A DNA stretch of 43,493 bases from JALOTE01 sp031422195 (GCA_031422195.1 JANOPZ010000026.1:1-43493), one strand, 5' to 3'. Numbered from the stretch's first letter, positions 24,903 to 33,668 are shown. Notes: a model not told the origin generated them from the sequence alone. Numbers and translations: made by a program.

Positions 24903-25721
24903 ATGCCTGTTATTGCCACAAAGCCGGGTTTTCCTGTTATTTTGCCTGTCGAACCTGGAGCGCTTGCCAAGGTATTATTGAAACTGGGCGGCATTGCCCC
25001 CTTTAATCGGGGAACTTTTCGTCGGTTTACGACAAGAACGGTGCTTTCGGCAGCCGGTGGTGCCTTGCGTGCCAAGTTTCGAGGTGCAACTTTTATCATC
25101 TCAGATGCTGACCACCCAACCGAATGTGCCATTCTTTTGAATCCGCGCTATAATGCGCCTGAAATTGATTTTTTGGCTGACGCCGTTGGAGCAGGCGGCG
25201 TTGCAGTTGATATCGGTTCGAACATCGGGCTTTATACTTTGCCAATCGCCATTAAGGCAGGTGGCAGCGGGCGCGTGCTGGCCATTGATGCCAGCCGGAT
25301 ATTTTCTGCCCGATTGGCGATCAATGCAGCGGCCTCGGGTTTAACGAACATCGTTCAGGTGGTTGGTGCCGTGGGAGACCATACTGGAACAGCAATGCTG
25401 GCCCTGACACCGAATAATCCGGGCACGGCTTCTTTGGTCAATGGTCATGGTGAGGTTGTGCCGATGGAAACACTCATCGACATTTTAGCTCGCAACGATG
25501 TGACTAAAATTGATGCCATGAAGGTGGATATTGACGGATCGGAAGATATTGCTCTTTTGCCCTTCCTGGCAGCAGCGCCAATGAGCTTGCTTCCCAAGCG
25601 GATGGTTATGGAACACATCGCCCTCACCTCAGGAAGCTTGTTGCCGGGTGCGCTGGCACGCGCTGGCTATGTCGAGGTTGGACGAACGAAAAGCAATTCA
25701 CTTTATGAAAGACGTGCCTGA
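24903..25721 (+). CDS. FkbM-family SAM-dependent methyltransferase inserted in the sdh operon
   Basis: The 272-residue protein has the SAM-binding motif I VAVDIGSNIGLYTLPIA, the acidic VLAIDAS strand, VPMETLIDIL, and MKVDIDGSEDIALL, the last typical of FkbM methyltransferases. The ATG at 24903 lies 2 bases after the sdhA stop; the gene ends 22 bases before sdhB, so it is cotranscribed with complex II. FkbM enzymes methylate hydroxyl groups on sugars, antibiotics or lipids, and some act on protein or other targets. No target is evident. Whether it acts on a complex II component or merely shares expression cannot be told from the sequence. Confidence 0.88.
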   Translation: MPVIATKPGFPVILPVEPGALAKVLLKLGGIAPFNRGTFRRFTTRTVLSAAGGALRAKFRGATFIISDADHPTECAILLNPRYNAPEIDFLADAVGAGGVAVDIGSNIGLYTLPIAIKAGGSGRVLAIDASRIFSARLAINAAASGLTNIVQVVGAVGDHTGTAMLALTPNNPGTASLVNGHGEVVPMETLIDILARNDVTKIDAMKVDIDGSEDIALLPFLAAAPMSLLPKRMVMEHIALTSGSLLPGALARAGYVEVGRTKSNSLYERRA

Positions 25722-25743
25722 ACTTTGGCAAGGATAACCACAC

Positions 25744-26523
25744 ATGGCTGAACTTTCTCTTCCTAAAGCGTCCCGCCCGCTCGACGGCAAAACGTGGCCG
25801 CGGCCGCTAGGTGCTAACAATATCCGTGAGTTCCGTATTTATCGCTGGAACCCGGATGAGGGTGGCAACCCGACGATTGATACCTATTTTGTTGATCTTG
25901 ATGATTGCGGGCCAATGGTGCTTGATGCGGTACTTTGGATCAAAGCCAAAGTGGACCCGACTTTGACACTGCGCCGTTCATGCCGTGAGGGCATTTGCGG
26001 TTCGTGCGCTATGAACATTGATGGTGGCAATACGCTGGCCTGCACCAAAGGCATGGCCGATATTAAAGGTCCGGTCAAAATTTACCCTCTGCCGCATATG
26101 CCGGTGATCAAAGACTTGGTGCCGGATTTAACGCATTTTTATGCGCAGCACCGTTCAATTGAGCCGTGGCTTAAAACCACCACACCTGCGCCGGAAAAAG
26201 AATGGCTGCAAAGCCATGAAGACCGCGAAAAACTCGACGGGCTTTATGAGTGCATTTTGTGTGCGTGCTGTTCGACATCCTGCCCCAGCTATTGGTGGAA
26301 TGGCGACCGTTACCTTGGGCCAGCCGTTTTATTGCAAGCCTATCGCTGGCTGATTGATTCACGTGATGAGGCCAAAGGCGAGAGGCTGGATAATCTGGAA
26401 GATCCGTTCCGGCTTTATCGCTGCCATACGATTATGAACTGTGCGCAAACCTGCCCTAAGGGCTTGAATCCAGCTAAAGCGATTGCTGAGATTAAGAAAA
26501 TGATGATCGAGCGGCGGGTTTAG
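25744..26523 (+). CDS. sdhB: Succinate dehydrogenase iron-sulfur subunit
   Basis: The 259-residue protein carries the three iron-sulfur cluster motifs: CREGICGSCAMNIDG for the [2Fe-2S] cluster, then CILCACCSTSCPSYWWN and CHTIMNCAQTCPKGLNP for the [4Fe-4S] and [3Fe-4S] clusters. It relays electrons from SdhA to quinone. It is the last gene of the operon; 130 bases separate it from the convergent pirin gene, with only a weak imperfect hairpin between them. Confidence 0.97.
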   Translation: MAELSLPKASRPLDGKTWPRPLGANNIREFRIYRWNPDEGGNPTIDTYFVDLDDCGPMVLDAVLWIKAKVDPTLTLRRSCREGICGSCAMNIDGGNTLACTKGMADIKGPVKIYPLPHMPVIKDLVPDLTHFYAQHRSIEPWLKTTTPAPEKEWLQSHEDREKLDGLYECILCACCSTSCPSYWWNGDRYLGPAVLLQAYRWLIDSRDEAKGERLDNLEDPFRLYRCHTIMNCAQTCPKGLNPAKAIAEIKKMMIERRV

Positions 26524-26653
26524 AACCCAAAACTTGGTCATTCTGGTAGTTATTGCGGGAATTCAGACTTATTTTGAAACTCTGCAAAAAGAAGAAAGTC
26601 TAGCCCCTCGCACAAAAAAGAGGCGGGAGTGACTAAACCCGAAGATCTCGCCT

Positions 26654-27580
26654 TTAACCTATCGGGATAAATTCATGATCATCGCCGGGCGGCAGTTTGA
26701 AGCGGCCATGTTCAAAGTCGCCTTTAATCCAAGCCTCTTTGGCGGCTTCGATTTTATCTTTGGATGAAGCGACAAAGTTCCACCAAATATGGCGCGGGCC
26801 GTTGAGGGTTTCACCGCCAAGAACGATGAGCCTTGCGCCGGATGTGCCAGCGGTTACGCGTATGTGGTCGCCGGGGCGGAACACCATCATACGGCCAGCG
26901 TCAAACACATCGCCCGCAACTTCAACCGAACCTTCCAGCACATAAATACCGCGGTCTTCATGGTCGTTTGGCAGTGGCAATTGCGCGCCCGGCAATAGCA
27001 CGGCATCGGCATAGATCATGTCGGTGAAGGTAGACACCGGGGATTTCTCGCCCCAACCACGGCCCAAAATGAGTTTGACGCTCGCGCCATCAGCTTCAAT
27101 CAGCGGCAATGCCTCTGACCCATGATGCTCAAAAGCGGCGCCACCATCCTCAGCATCATCGGGCAGCGCCACCCATGTTTGAATGCCATAAAGATCGGAG
27201 GGCTTGGCCCTCGTTTCCTGCGATGTGCGTTCGGAATGGGTAATGCCGTTGCCAGCGATCATCCAATTGACTTCGCCGGGATAAATCATTTGGTTGGTGC
27301 CAAGGCTATCACGGTGCTGAAACTCGCCTTTCAGCAAATAAGTCACGGTTGCAAGCCCGATATGCGGGTGCGGGCGGACATCAATTCCTTCGCCGGTGAT
27401 AAATTCCGCCGGGCCGACCTGATCAAAAAAAATGAATGGCCCGACCATTTGCCGCTGCGGCGCAGGCAAAGCGCGGCGCACGGAAAAGCCACCAAGATCA
27501 CGAGCGCGCGGCACAATCACAATATCGGGCTTTGCCATCGCGGCATCGACGTCATGGGCAAAGGCGGGGTTCCAGCTCAT
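26654..27580 (-). CDS. Pirin family protein (cupin fold)
   Basis: The 308-residue bicupin begins with VRRALPAPQRQMVGPFIFFDQVGP. It carries the pirin metal-site pattern: DVRPHPHIGLATVTYLL (two histidines) and GNGITHSERT (His and Glu). The C-terminal cupin segment is GARLIVLGGETLNGPRHIWWNFV. Bacterial pirins bind iron; some have quercetinase activity or modulate pyruvate dehydrogenase or other partners. Which applies here is unknown. It faces sdhB tail to tail. Confidence 0.93.
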   Translation of the reverse strand: MSWNPAFAHDVDAAMAKPDIVIVPRARDLGGFSVRRALPAPQRQMVGPFIFFDQVGPAEFITGEGIDVRPHPHIGLATVTYLLKGEFQHRDSLGTNQMIYPGEVNWMIAGNGITHSERTSQETRAKPSDLYGIQTWVALPDDAEDGGAAFEHHGSEALPLIEADGASVKLILGRGWGEKSPVSTFTDMIYADAVLLPGAQLPLPNDHEDRGIYVLEGSVEVAGDVFDAGRMMVFRPGDHIRVTAGTSGARLIVLGGETLNGPRHIWWNFVASSKDKIEAAKEAWIKGDFEHGRFKLPPGDDHEFIPIG

Positions 27581-27678
27581 TTTATTCTCCTGACATCTTA
27601 CTTAGGTCAAAAGAGACACATTCAAAATAGTTAAAACAGTGAACGATGTGTCGGCAAAAAGACGAACCATGTGAACAG

Positions 27679-28668
27679 TCAGCTATAATCTTCCACGGAA
27701 TGCCACTGGCTTGGCGCATAACGCGAACCGGATGCAAAACCTGCGGGTAGCACCGCATCAATCTCGGCCAAATCGACCTGCGTTAAATGAATAGAAGCCG
27801 CTGCAACATCCTGTTCCAAGTGGTTCAGCTTATTGGTGCCTGGAATAGGAATCATATGGTCACCCTGCCGCATCGACCATGCGACAGCCAAAGCAGCCGG
27901 TGAACTGCCTCTAGCGCGCGCAAAATCACGAAAACGAACGAAAGCGGCGCGGTTCTTCTCCCAATGCGGTTCGGAAAAACGCGGGTTTTGTGTGCGGAAG
28001 TCTGTTGGTGGAAGTGCCGCAATATCCAAATCACGGTCTCCAATGGCCCCGCGCGCCAAAGGCGAGAATGGCACAAATGCAACGCCGTTTTTGCGGCAGG
28101 CTTCTATCATTCCAAGTTCAGGCTGGCGTGTCCAAAGTGAGTATTCGCTTTGCACGGCGCGAACCGGGCCAAAAGATAGCGCTTCCATCAAGGTTGCTGG
28201 CGCAATTTCAGAAAAGCCGATGCCGCCGATCAGGCCTTCATCCCTCAAGCCTGTCATAGTTTCCATGATATCTTGGATCGGGCGTAAGGCCTCACGGCGG
28301 TGGATATAAAACAGTTCCACACGGTCAAGATTGAGGCGTTTGAGAGATCCCAACAAACAGTCCCGCAAATAGGTTTTGGAATTATTGGTGCTGCGGTTTT
28401 CGCCGACAACAATGCCAGCTTTGGTTGAAACCGCGAAAGGATGGCCGGGATTGGCTTTAAGCCATTTGCCCAAAATTTCTTCTGAGCGGCCATTGCCATA
28501 AATATTGGCTGTGTCCATCAGCGTCACGCCAAGTTCGGCGCAGCGGTCGAGGATAGCAAAGCAATCGGCCTCAGGCGCGCCACCATAGGCGCCAGCAAAA
28601 CTCATACAGCCAAGGCCGATGGAACCAACCACCGGCCCGCCTGCACCTAAGTGGCGCTGAGGGATCAT
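27679..28668 (-). CDS. Aldo/keto reductase
   Basis: The 329-residue TIM-barrel enzyme has all four catalytic residues of the superfamily: Asp and Tyr in LMDTANIYGNGRSEEILG, Lys in AVSTKAG and His in ELFYIHRRE. The C-terminal IPIPGTNKLNHLEQDV binds NADPH. Its start lies 6 bases after the rpsP stop, so it is probably the last gene of the ffh-chorismate mutase-rpsP transcript. The place normally taken by rimM and trmD in many bacteria is occupied by this gene. Substrate unknown. Confidence 0.93.
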   Translation of the reverse strand: MIPQRHLGAGGPVVGSIGLGCMSFAGAYGGAPEADCFAILDRCAELGVTLMDTANIYGNGRSEEILGKWLKANPGHPFAVSTKAGIVVGENRSTNNSKTYLRDCLLGSLKRLNLDRVELFYIHRREALRPIQDIMETMTGLRDEGLIGGIGFSEIAPATLMEALSFGPVRAVQSEYSLWTRQPELGMIEACRKNGVAFVPFSPLARGAIGDRDLDIAALPPTDFRTQNPRFSEPHWEKNRAAFVRFRDFARARGSSPAALAVAWSMRQGDHMIPIPGTNKLNHLEQDVAAASIHLTQVDLAEIDAVLPAGFASGSRYAPSQWHSVEDYS

Positions 28669-28674
28669 AAAATA

Positions 28675-29061
28675 TTAGGCTTCGGCAGGGGCTGCAACAG
28701 GTGCGGCAGCAGCAGCAGCGGCGGCTTCAACAGCAGCAGCTTTTTCCTTGGCGCGCTCAACGGCTTTTTTGCCGGGCAGGGCCTTGGTCGGGTTGGATTT
28801 TGTAGCGCGGGTGCCAAGGCCAGCTTCGGCCATAAATTTCAAAACACGGTCAGTTGGCAGTGCGCCCTGTGCCAGCCAATGGTTGATGCGGTCGGCGTTC
28901 AAAACCACGCGGTCAACGGCATCCTTGGCAAGCATCGGGTTCCAATGGCCGATGGTTTCGATAAAACGGCCATCGCGTGGCGAACGAACGTCAGCCACTA
29001 CAACATGGTAGAAAGGACGCTTTTTTGAACCGGCGCGGGCAAGACGAATTTTAACAGACAT
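28675..29061 (-). CDS. rpsP: 30S ribosomal protein S16
   Basis: The 128-residue protein starts MSVKIRLARAGSKKRPFYHVVVADVRSPR-like and continues with FIETIGHWNPM and RINHWLAQGALPT, all standard for S16. The last 30 or so residues are an Ala- and Lys/Glu-rich tail (AAAVEAAAAAAAAPVAAPAEA), an extension seen in many alphaproteobacterial S16 proteins. A 48-base spacer follows the chorismate mutase gene. Confidence 0.97.
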   Translation of the reverse strand: MSVKIRLARAGSKKRPFYHVVVADVRSPRDGRFIETIGHWNPMLAKDAVDRVVLNADRINHWLAQGALPTDRVLKFMAEAGLGTRATKSNPTKALPGKKAVERAKEKAAAVEAAAAAAAAPVAAPAEA

Positions 29062-29109
29062 AGAAATTCTCCAGAGTAAGGTTTAATTGTTTGGTGTTGG
29101 GTTATGAAA

Positions 29110-29484
29110 TCATCGTTTCACAAGATCGACGCCGGTTTTTCCGGCGGCAACAGCCTCGTGATGGTGGATGACCTCACGGATGATGAAGTTGAGAAAAGTC
29201 ACCGCGAAATCCGGTGAAAAGTTTGCGTCTTCGGCGATTGCGCGCAGGCGCTTGATTTGTTCTGCCTCGCGCACCGGATCACCAGAAGGCAAATTATGTT
29301 CGGCTTTAAGGCGGCTCACCGTTTCGGTGCAGCGAAACCGCTCGGCCATCATATAGAGCATCGCCGCATCAATCCGGTCGATCGATTGGCGCTGCTCTTT
29401 CAAGAGCTCACGCGCACGTGCAACATCGGCGTCAGAGATTTTAACATCTTTTGAGAAGGGCTCATTCTTCAAATTTTCGGTCAT
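29110..29484 (-). CDS. Chorismate mutase, AroQ type
   Basis: The 124-residue all-helical protein matches AroQ: RQSIDRIDAAMLYMMAERFRC in helix 1, LKAEHNLPSGDPVREAEQIKRL with the active-site Lys, Asp, Arg and Glu, and a C-terminal helix FIIREVIHHH. It converts chorismate to prephenate for phenylalanine and tyrosine. An extra N-terminal stretch of about 28 residues precedes helix 1. The ATG overlaps the ffh stop by 4 bases, the ffh-chorismate mutase-rpsP order common in alphaproteobacteria. Confidence 0.93.
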   Translation of the reverse strand: MTENLKNEPFSKDVKISDADVARARELLKEQRQSIDRIDAAMLYMMAERFRCTETVSRLKAEHNLPSGDPVREAEQIKRLRAIAEDANFSPDFAVTFLNFIIREVIHHHEAVAAGKTGVDLVKR

Positions 29485-31040
29485 CTCTTCGGCCCCTTGG
29501 GAAGCCCCGGCAATCCGGGAAGGCCTTTGGGCAAACCGGGCAAGCCGCCGCCACCTAAACCAGGAAGCGAGCCACCCGGCATTTTCATGCCTGCGGCTTC
29601 AGCTTGTTTTTGCAAAGCGGCCAATTGTTTCGGATCCATCTTTGACAAGTCAGGCATCCCGCTGCCGCCCATCATCCCGCCCATACCCATTTTGCTGGCA
29701 AGGCCGCCCATCATTTGGCGCATCATGCCGCCGCCTTTGCCTTTGCCGCCCATCGCCTTCATGACGGTGGCCATTTGCAAATGCATTTTGATGAGTTTGT
29801 TTATTTGTGCCGCATCGGTGCCCGAACCCTTGGCTATACGCTGCTTGCGGCTATGTTTGAGAATGTCAGGGTTGGCACGTTCGGCTTTGGTCATTGAACC
29901 GATAATCGCCAACTGGCGTTTGATGGATTTATCGTCTAGCCCCGCACCCGACATTTGGTCTTTCATGCCGCTCATGCCGGGCATCATACCCATCAGGCTG
30001 CCAAGGCCGCCCATTTTCTGCATTTGTTTGAGCTGGTCGGCAAGATCATCAAGATCAAATTTGCCTTCCTGCATTTTCTTCGCCATGGCGGCGGCTTTTT
30101 CAGCGTCGATATTTGTCGCAGCAAGCTCAACGAGGCTGACAATATCGCCCATACCCAAAATACGGTCGGCGATCCGGCGCGGATGGAATTCTTCCAGCGC
30201 TTCCATTTTTTCGCCTGTAGCAACCAATTTAATCGGCTTGCCAGTCACCGCGCGCATCGATAGCGCTGCACCACCGCGTCCGTCGCCATCCATACGGGTT
30301 AGCACAATGCCGGTAATGCCAACGCGGTCATCGAAGTTACGTGCTAAATTCACGGCGTCTTGGCCGGTCAATGCATCAGCAACCAGCAAAATCTCATGCG
30401 GGCCTACGGCATCGCGAATAGCCGCCATTTCGGCCATCATCGGCTCATCTATGGATGTTCGACCGGCTGTATCGAGAATGACAATATCTTTGCCGGTAAG
30501 TTTTGCCGCCTGCACGGCGCGCTTGGCAATTTGCACCGGATCCTGGCCGGCAATAATCGCCAGTGTATCAACACCGGTTTGAACACCAAGCTGGCGCAAT
30601 TGCTCTTGTGCGGCAGGCCGGCGCGTATCAAGCGAGGCCATCAACACGTTTTTATTTTCGCGTTTTGAAAGCCTTAGGCCCAATTTGCCAGATGTTGTGG
30701 TTTTACCTGAACCTTGCAAACCCACCATCATGATGACGATCGGGGCCGGTGCATTCAGATCAAGGCCTTCGCTGGTTTCACCCAGCATCGCCACCAGTTC
30801 ATCGTGAACAATTTTCACAACTTGTTGGCCCGGCTTGACGGATTTTAGAACTTCAACACCAACGGCTTTTTCTTTGACGCGGTCGGTGAAGCCGCGCACG
30901 ACATCCAGCGCAACATCGGCCTCAATCAACGCACGGCGCACTTCGCGCAAAGCTGCCGCCACATCCTCAGCCGAAAGCGCACCACGGCCGGTGAGCGTCG
31001 AGAGAATTTTACCAAGGCGGTCCTGCAGGCTTTCAAACAT
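29481..31040 (-). CDS. ffh: Signal recognition particle protein Ffh
   Basis: The 519-residue protein has an N-domain, a GTPase G-domain with G1 GLQGSGKTTTSGKLG, DTRRPAAQEQL, DTAGRTSID and TRMDGDGRGG, and a methionine-rich M-domain (GGMMRQMMGGLASKMGMGGMM) that binds signal sequences and 4.5S RNA. The C-terminus ends in a Gly-Leu-Pro repeat tail (LPGLPKGLPGLPGLPKG). With FtsY it targets nascent membrane proteins to SecYEG. No 4.5S RNA gene was seen in the window. Confidence 0.97.
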   Translation of the reverse strand: MFESLQDRLGKILSTLTGRGALSAEDVAAALREVRRALIEADVALDVVRGFTDRVKEKAVGVEVLKSVKPGQQVVKIVHDELVAMLGETSEGLDLNAPAPIVIMMVGLQGSGKTTTSGKLGLRLSKRENKNVLMASLDTRRPAAQEQLRQLGVQTGVDTLAIIAGQDPVQIAKRAVQAAKLTGKDIVILDTAGRTSIDEPMMAEMAAIRDAVGPHEILLVADALTGQDAVNLARNFDDRVGITGIVLTRMDGDGRGGAALSMRAVTGKPIKLVATGEKMEALEEFHPRRIADRILGMGDIVSLVELAATNIDAEKAAAMAKKMQEGKFDLDDLADQLKQMQKMGGLGSLMGMMPGMSGMKDQMSGAGLDDKSIKRQLAIIGSMTKAERANPDILKHSRKQRIAKGSGTDAAQINKLIKMHLQMATVMKAMGGKGKGGGMMRQMMGGLASKMGMGGMMGGSGMPDLSKMDPKQLAALQKQAEAAGMKMPGGSLPGLGGGGLPGLPKGLPGLPGLPKGPKR

Positions 31041-31236
31041 CGGCAGTCACAACTCCAATTTGCTGCACGAACCACAAAGCATTTTTTCACCCGAGGGCGC
31101 ATCGCGCTGTCGAGTGTTGGCCTCCGCAATCAAATTCTAAGATCCGCTGCGGTCGGCTGCTTGGCTTTGTCGCTTCGCAGGATCAACGCCATATGCGCGG
31201 GCAGAAAACAATTGTCAAGAATACCGCCAAAAAACA

Positions 31237-31265
31237 AAAAACCCGCCATTTGGGGCGGGCTTTTC
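31237..31265 (-). terminator. Rho-independent terminator after the DUF1127 gene
   Basis: A 6-bp stem (CCCGCC / GGCGGG at 31242-31259) with a 6-base loop is followed on the minus strand by TTTTTTGTTTTTT. It lies 22 bases past the small gene's stop and separates it from ffh. TTTT on the other side gives weak bidirectional potential. Confidence 0.8.
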
Positions 31266-31287
31266 GTCTGGTCTGTTTTGGGGAGGA

Positions 31288-31437
31288 TTAAAGGCCGTTC
31301 AAAAACGGGCGCAGCTTTTCAGCATTGCGAGCTTCAAAGGCACCAATATCTTCGAGCTGACGCTGCGATAGATTGTTCAGGGCGCGGCTTGTGGCCTGAC
31401 GTTTTGTCCAGTCACGGAGTGTTTTTGCGATCGTCAT
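31288..31437 (-). CDS. DUF1127 (YjiS-like) small protein
   Basis: The 49-residue basic protein begins MTIAKTLRDWTKRQATSRA and contains the DUF1127-like core LNNLSQRQLEDIGAFEARN, matching the family pattern L-x-x-L-S-(D/x)-R-(Q/E)-L-x-D-I-G. GAAAGGAGACC gives a very strong ribosome site 5 bases before the ATG. It is monocistronic with its own terminator. DUF1127 proteins in related bacteria are highly expressed, and some bind RNA or affect phosphate and growth-phase responses; the role here is unknown. Confidence 0.85.
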   Translation of the reverse strand: MTIAKTLRDWTKRQATSRALNNLSQRQLEDIGAFEARNAEKLRPFLNGL

Positions 31438-31688
31438 GTCGGTCTCCTTTCAAGGTTCAAAGACTGGGCGGAAACTCAAATGCCCATGACTTTGTTTCGA
31501 CCAGATGAATATGTGCGCTGTTCAAACGATTTAGCAGGCCTGTCATCGCAATCCTGCCATGCAATTGCTGCAATGCAACATTACCAAATAATGAATGTTT
31601 GTGGCTTCTATTAAGCAATGACAAACCATTTTCATGCAGGCAGAGTATAAAGATGATATCTGGCGAATGGCCCTTGGGAGATCACTGA

Positions 31689-32498
31689 ATGGCACACAAA
31701 ACTTCTTTCGTGAAATTGGCTGTAATGGCTCTTGGCCTTGCGGTTGCTTCGAGCGCAGCGCAAGCGGCGCAATGTTCGAACACCGGAGCGGCCTATGGCC
31801 AATGGTTGGAAGCATTTGGTGCGCAAGCTGCAGCGCAAGGCATTGGGCAGCGCGGTTTGTCGGCTCTGGCAAACACCCAATATTCTAAGGCAACCATTTC
31901 AGCAGACCGTAATCAGAAGAGTTTCAAACTGTCTTTTGATCAGTTCATGAAGGTGCGCGGCGGCGCGACTATCATCTCAAAAGGCAAATCACTTAAAAAA
32001 TCAAATGCGGCTTTATTTGCTAATATTGAGCAGCGTTACGGCGTTCCAGCTGGGCCAATTTTGGCAATTTGGGGTATGGAAACCGGCTTCGGCGGCTTTA
32101 TGGGCAGCGAAAACGTTTTATCAGCCACCGCAACATTGGCCTATGACTGCCGCCGCACAGAGTTTTTTACTGGCCATCTCTACTCGTTGCTGCAGTTGAT
32201 CGATAACGGCACCGTCTCGCCGAGCGCGAAGGGCGCAAAACACGGCGAACTGGGCCATACGCAATTTTTGCCCGGCAGCGTGCTTCGGTATGGCGTTGAT
32301 GCAGATGGCGGCGGTGTCAATATGAACTCCAAGGCAGACGCCTTGTCTTCAACAGCCAATTTTCTCGTCGGCCATGGTTGGAACGGAAGTTCTGGTTATC
32401 AGCCTGGCCAGCCTAATTTTGGCGCAATCCAAGGCTGGAATGCTGCGAAGGTTTATCAGCAGGCAATCGCCTATATTGGTGCTGAAATCGATGGCTGA
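31689..32498 (+). CDS. Lytic murein transglycosylase, MltB-like
   Basis: The 269-residue protein has a signal peptide (MAHKTSFVKLAVMALGLAVA, cut near AQAA-QCSN). The SLT_2/MltB-type catalytic domain includes EQRYGVPAGPILAIWGMETGFG, with the likely catalytic glutamate at residue 131, then GELGHTQFLPGSVLRYG and NFLVGHGWN. It cleaves the glycan strands of peptidoglycan in the periplasm, leaving 1,6-anhydro ends. No lipobox is visible, so it is a soluble form. GGGAG precedes the ATG. It is convergent with the next gene, with a 9-base gap. Confidence 0.92.
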   Translation: MAHKTSFVKLAVMALGLAVASSAAQAAQCSNTGAAYGQWLEAFGAQAAAQGIGQRGLSALANTQYSKATISADRNQKSFKLSFDQFMKVRGGATIISKGKSLKKSNAALFANIEQRYGVPAGPILAIWGMETGFGGFMGSENVLSATATLAYDCRRTEFFTGHLYSLLQLIDNGTVSPSAKGAKHGELGHTQFLPGSVLRYGVDADGGGVNMNSKADALSSTANFLVGHGWNGSSGYQPGQPNFGAIQGWNAAKVYQQAIAYIGAEIDG

Positions 32499-32507
32499 AC
32501 CGCGCCT

Positions 32508-32924
32508 TTAGAAACTGCCGCAATCTGTTGCGACAGTTTTTTGGACCGACGAAACAATTTGACGGCCCGCAAACACGAAGCTTTCATGGGTCATCATTGC
32601 GCTGTCAGTGAACGTATAGCATACTGTCACGCTCACTTTATCTGTGCTGTCACCATCGATACGGTGGCGCACAGTACCACCATTAATGGCGTCCGCCCAT
32701 TCATCCATACTGGCCACAAACTCAGCACCGGTCTGGATGATGCCGATATCTTGCAATTCCACGGTTGCGTCCGGTGCAATCAACGCAGCAATTTCTTCGC
32801 GTTCAGCAGCCGCCAAAGCGCTGTACCAGCGTTCCATTAAGCCGGCATGCAATTCGGCGGCGACAACCGGAGTAGCAGCAGCCAAAAGCAACCCTGCAAC
32901 ACAAAGGCCCAAGCGTTTCTTCAT
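32508..32924 (-). CDS. Secreted SnoaL/NTF2-like domain protein
   Basis: The 138-residue protein has a signal peptide (MKKRLGLCVAGLLLAAATPVVAA). The mature part follows the NTF2-like pattern: helix YSALAAAEREEIAALIAPDATVEL, then beta strands ending SFVFAGRQIVSSVQKTV. Two cysteines (VCYTF and DCGSF) could form a disulfide. NTF2-like folds serve as small-molecule pockets or enzymes, and no catalytic residues stand out. It follows the carbonic anhydrase gene on the same strand by 10 bases and may share its transcript. Confidence 0.72.
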   Translation of the reverse strand: MKKRLGLCVAGLLLAAATPVVAAELHAGLMERWYSALAAAEREEIAALIAPDATVELQDIGIIQTGAEFVASMDEWADAINGGTVRHRIDGDSTDKVSVTVCYTFTDSAMMTHESFVFAGRQIVSSVQKTVATDCGSF

Positions 32925-32934
32925 TAGCGTTTCT

Positions 32935-33603
32935 TCATTCCGCAGCCTCTGCCGGTTGGGTCAAATCGGGGCGGGCAAAATCACCGGTTTTGGTATCCAT
33001 GGCCCAAAGTTCGCCGGTTTCAATATCAAACCATGCGCCATGTAATGCTAAGCGGCCTTTGCTCTCTAATATAGAAACGCAAGGAAATGTCCGTAAATTC
33101 TCGATTGAACTGCGTATTGACGCCCGCTCCAGTGCGGTCTGACGCTCGCTGGGGGTTAGAAATTCAGAACTGTTTATTTTAGCGGCGGCCGGGCCAAGCA
33201 AACTCATCCACTTGCCAATAAAATCACCGGGTGAAAACGGCCCGGCCGATGGGTCTAGTGCCGCTTTAATGCCGCCACAGCGGCCATGGCCCAGCACAAC
33301 AATATGGCGCACTTTCAAGATTTGAACCGCAAACTCCAAGGCAGCCGATGTCGAATGATAGTGATCATCTGGCGCGTACGGCGGCATAAGGTTTGCAACG
33401 TTTCGCACAACAAACAGTTCACCGGGGCCAGCGTCGAAAATCATTTCAGGCGCAGCACGGCTGTCGCAGCAGGCAATCATCATGATTTCCGGAGATTGGC
33501 CCTCTTTTGCCAAATCACGATAGCGCTGGCGTTCTTGTGCATGGCGCCCCTGAATAAAGGCACGATAGCCGCTGAGCAGCCGTTCCGGCAAAATAGCGTT
33601 CAT
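32935..33603 (-). CDS. Beta-class carbonic anhydrase
   Basis: The 222-residue enzyme has the zinc ligands C45 (in ACCDSR), H106 and C109 (in LGHGRCGG), with the Asp47-Arg49 pair that controls the active site. The ATG at 33603 follows GGGTGAAGG and begins MNAILPERLLSGY; the longer frame upstream runs back into the PII gene. It interconverts CO2 and bicarbonate. It lies downstream of a bicarbonate permease and its PII-like partner, so it probably works with imported bicarbonate to supply carboxylases. Confidence 0.94.
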   Translation of the reverse strand: MNAILPERLLSGYRAFIQGRHAQERQRYRDLAKEGQSPEIMMIACCDSRAAPEMIFDAGPGELFVVRNVANLMPPYAPDDHYHSTSAALEFAVQILKVRHIVVLGHGRCGGIKAALDPSAGPFSPGDFIGKWMSLLGPAAAKINSSEFLTPSERQTALERASIRSSIENLRTFPCVSILESKGRLALHGAWFDIETGELWAMDTKTGDFARPDLTQPAEAAE

Positions 33604-33668
33604 CAATTGGCCTTCACCCTTCAATCTGCTCGTGTATTTGCGCCGGAAACGCCGCTCAATGCAACCCG

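Noticed and set aside
26620..26656. Possible terminator between sdhB and the pirin gene
   Set aside because: The arms (GGCGGGAG and CTCGCC) pair only with a bulge around a long loop, and the T-run is weak, so I do not call it.
29497..30582. Long plus-strand open frame (361 codons) antisense to ffh
   Set aside because: It lies entirely within ffh, is rich in Pro, Ser and Ile from reading the Met/Gly-rich M-domain backwards, and has no family motif.
31041..31230. Possible 4.5S/SRP RNA gene next to ffh
   Set aside because: The conserved SRP RNA apical loop pattern (GGTC/AGGTCCGGAAGGAAGCA-type) is not present on either strand.
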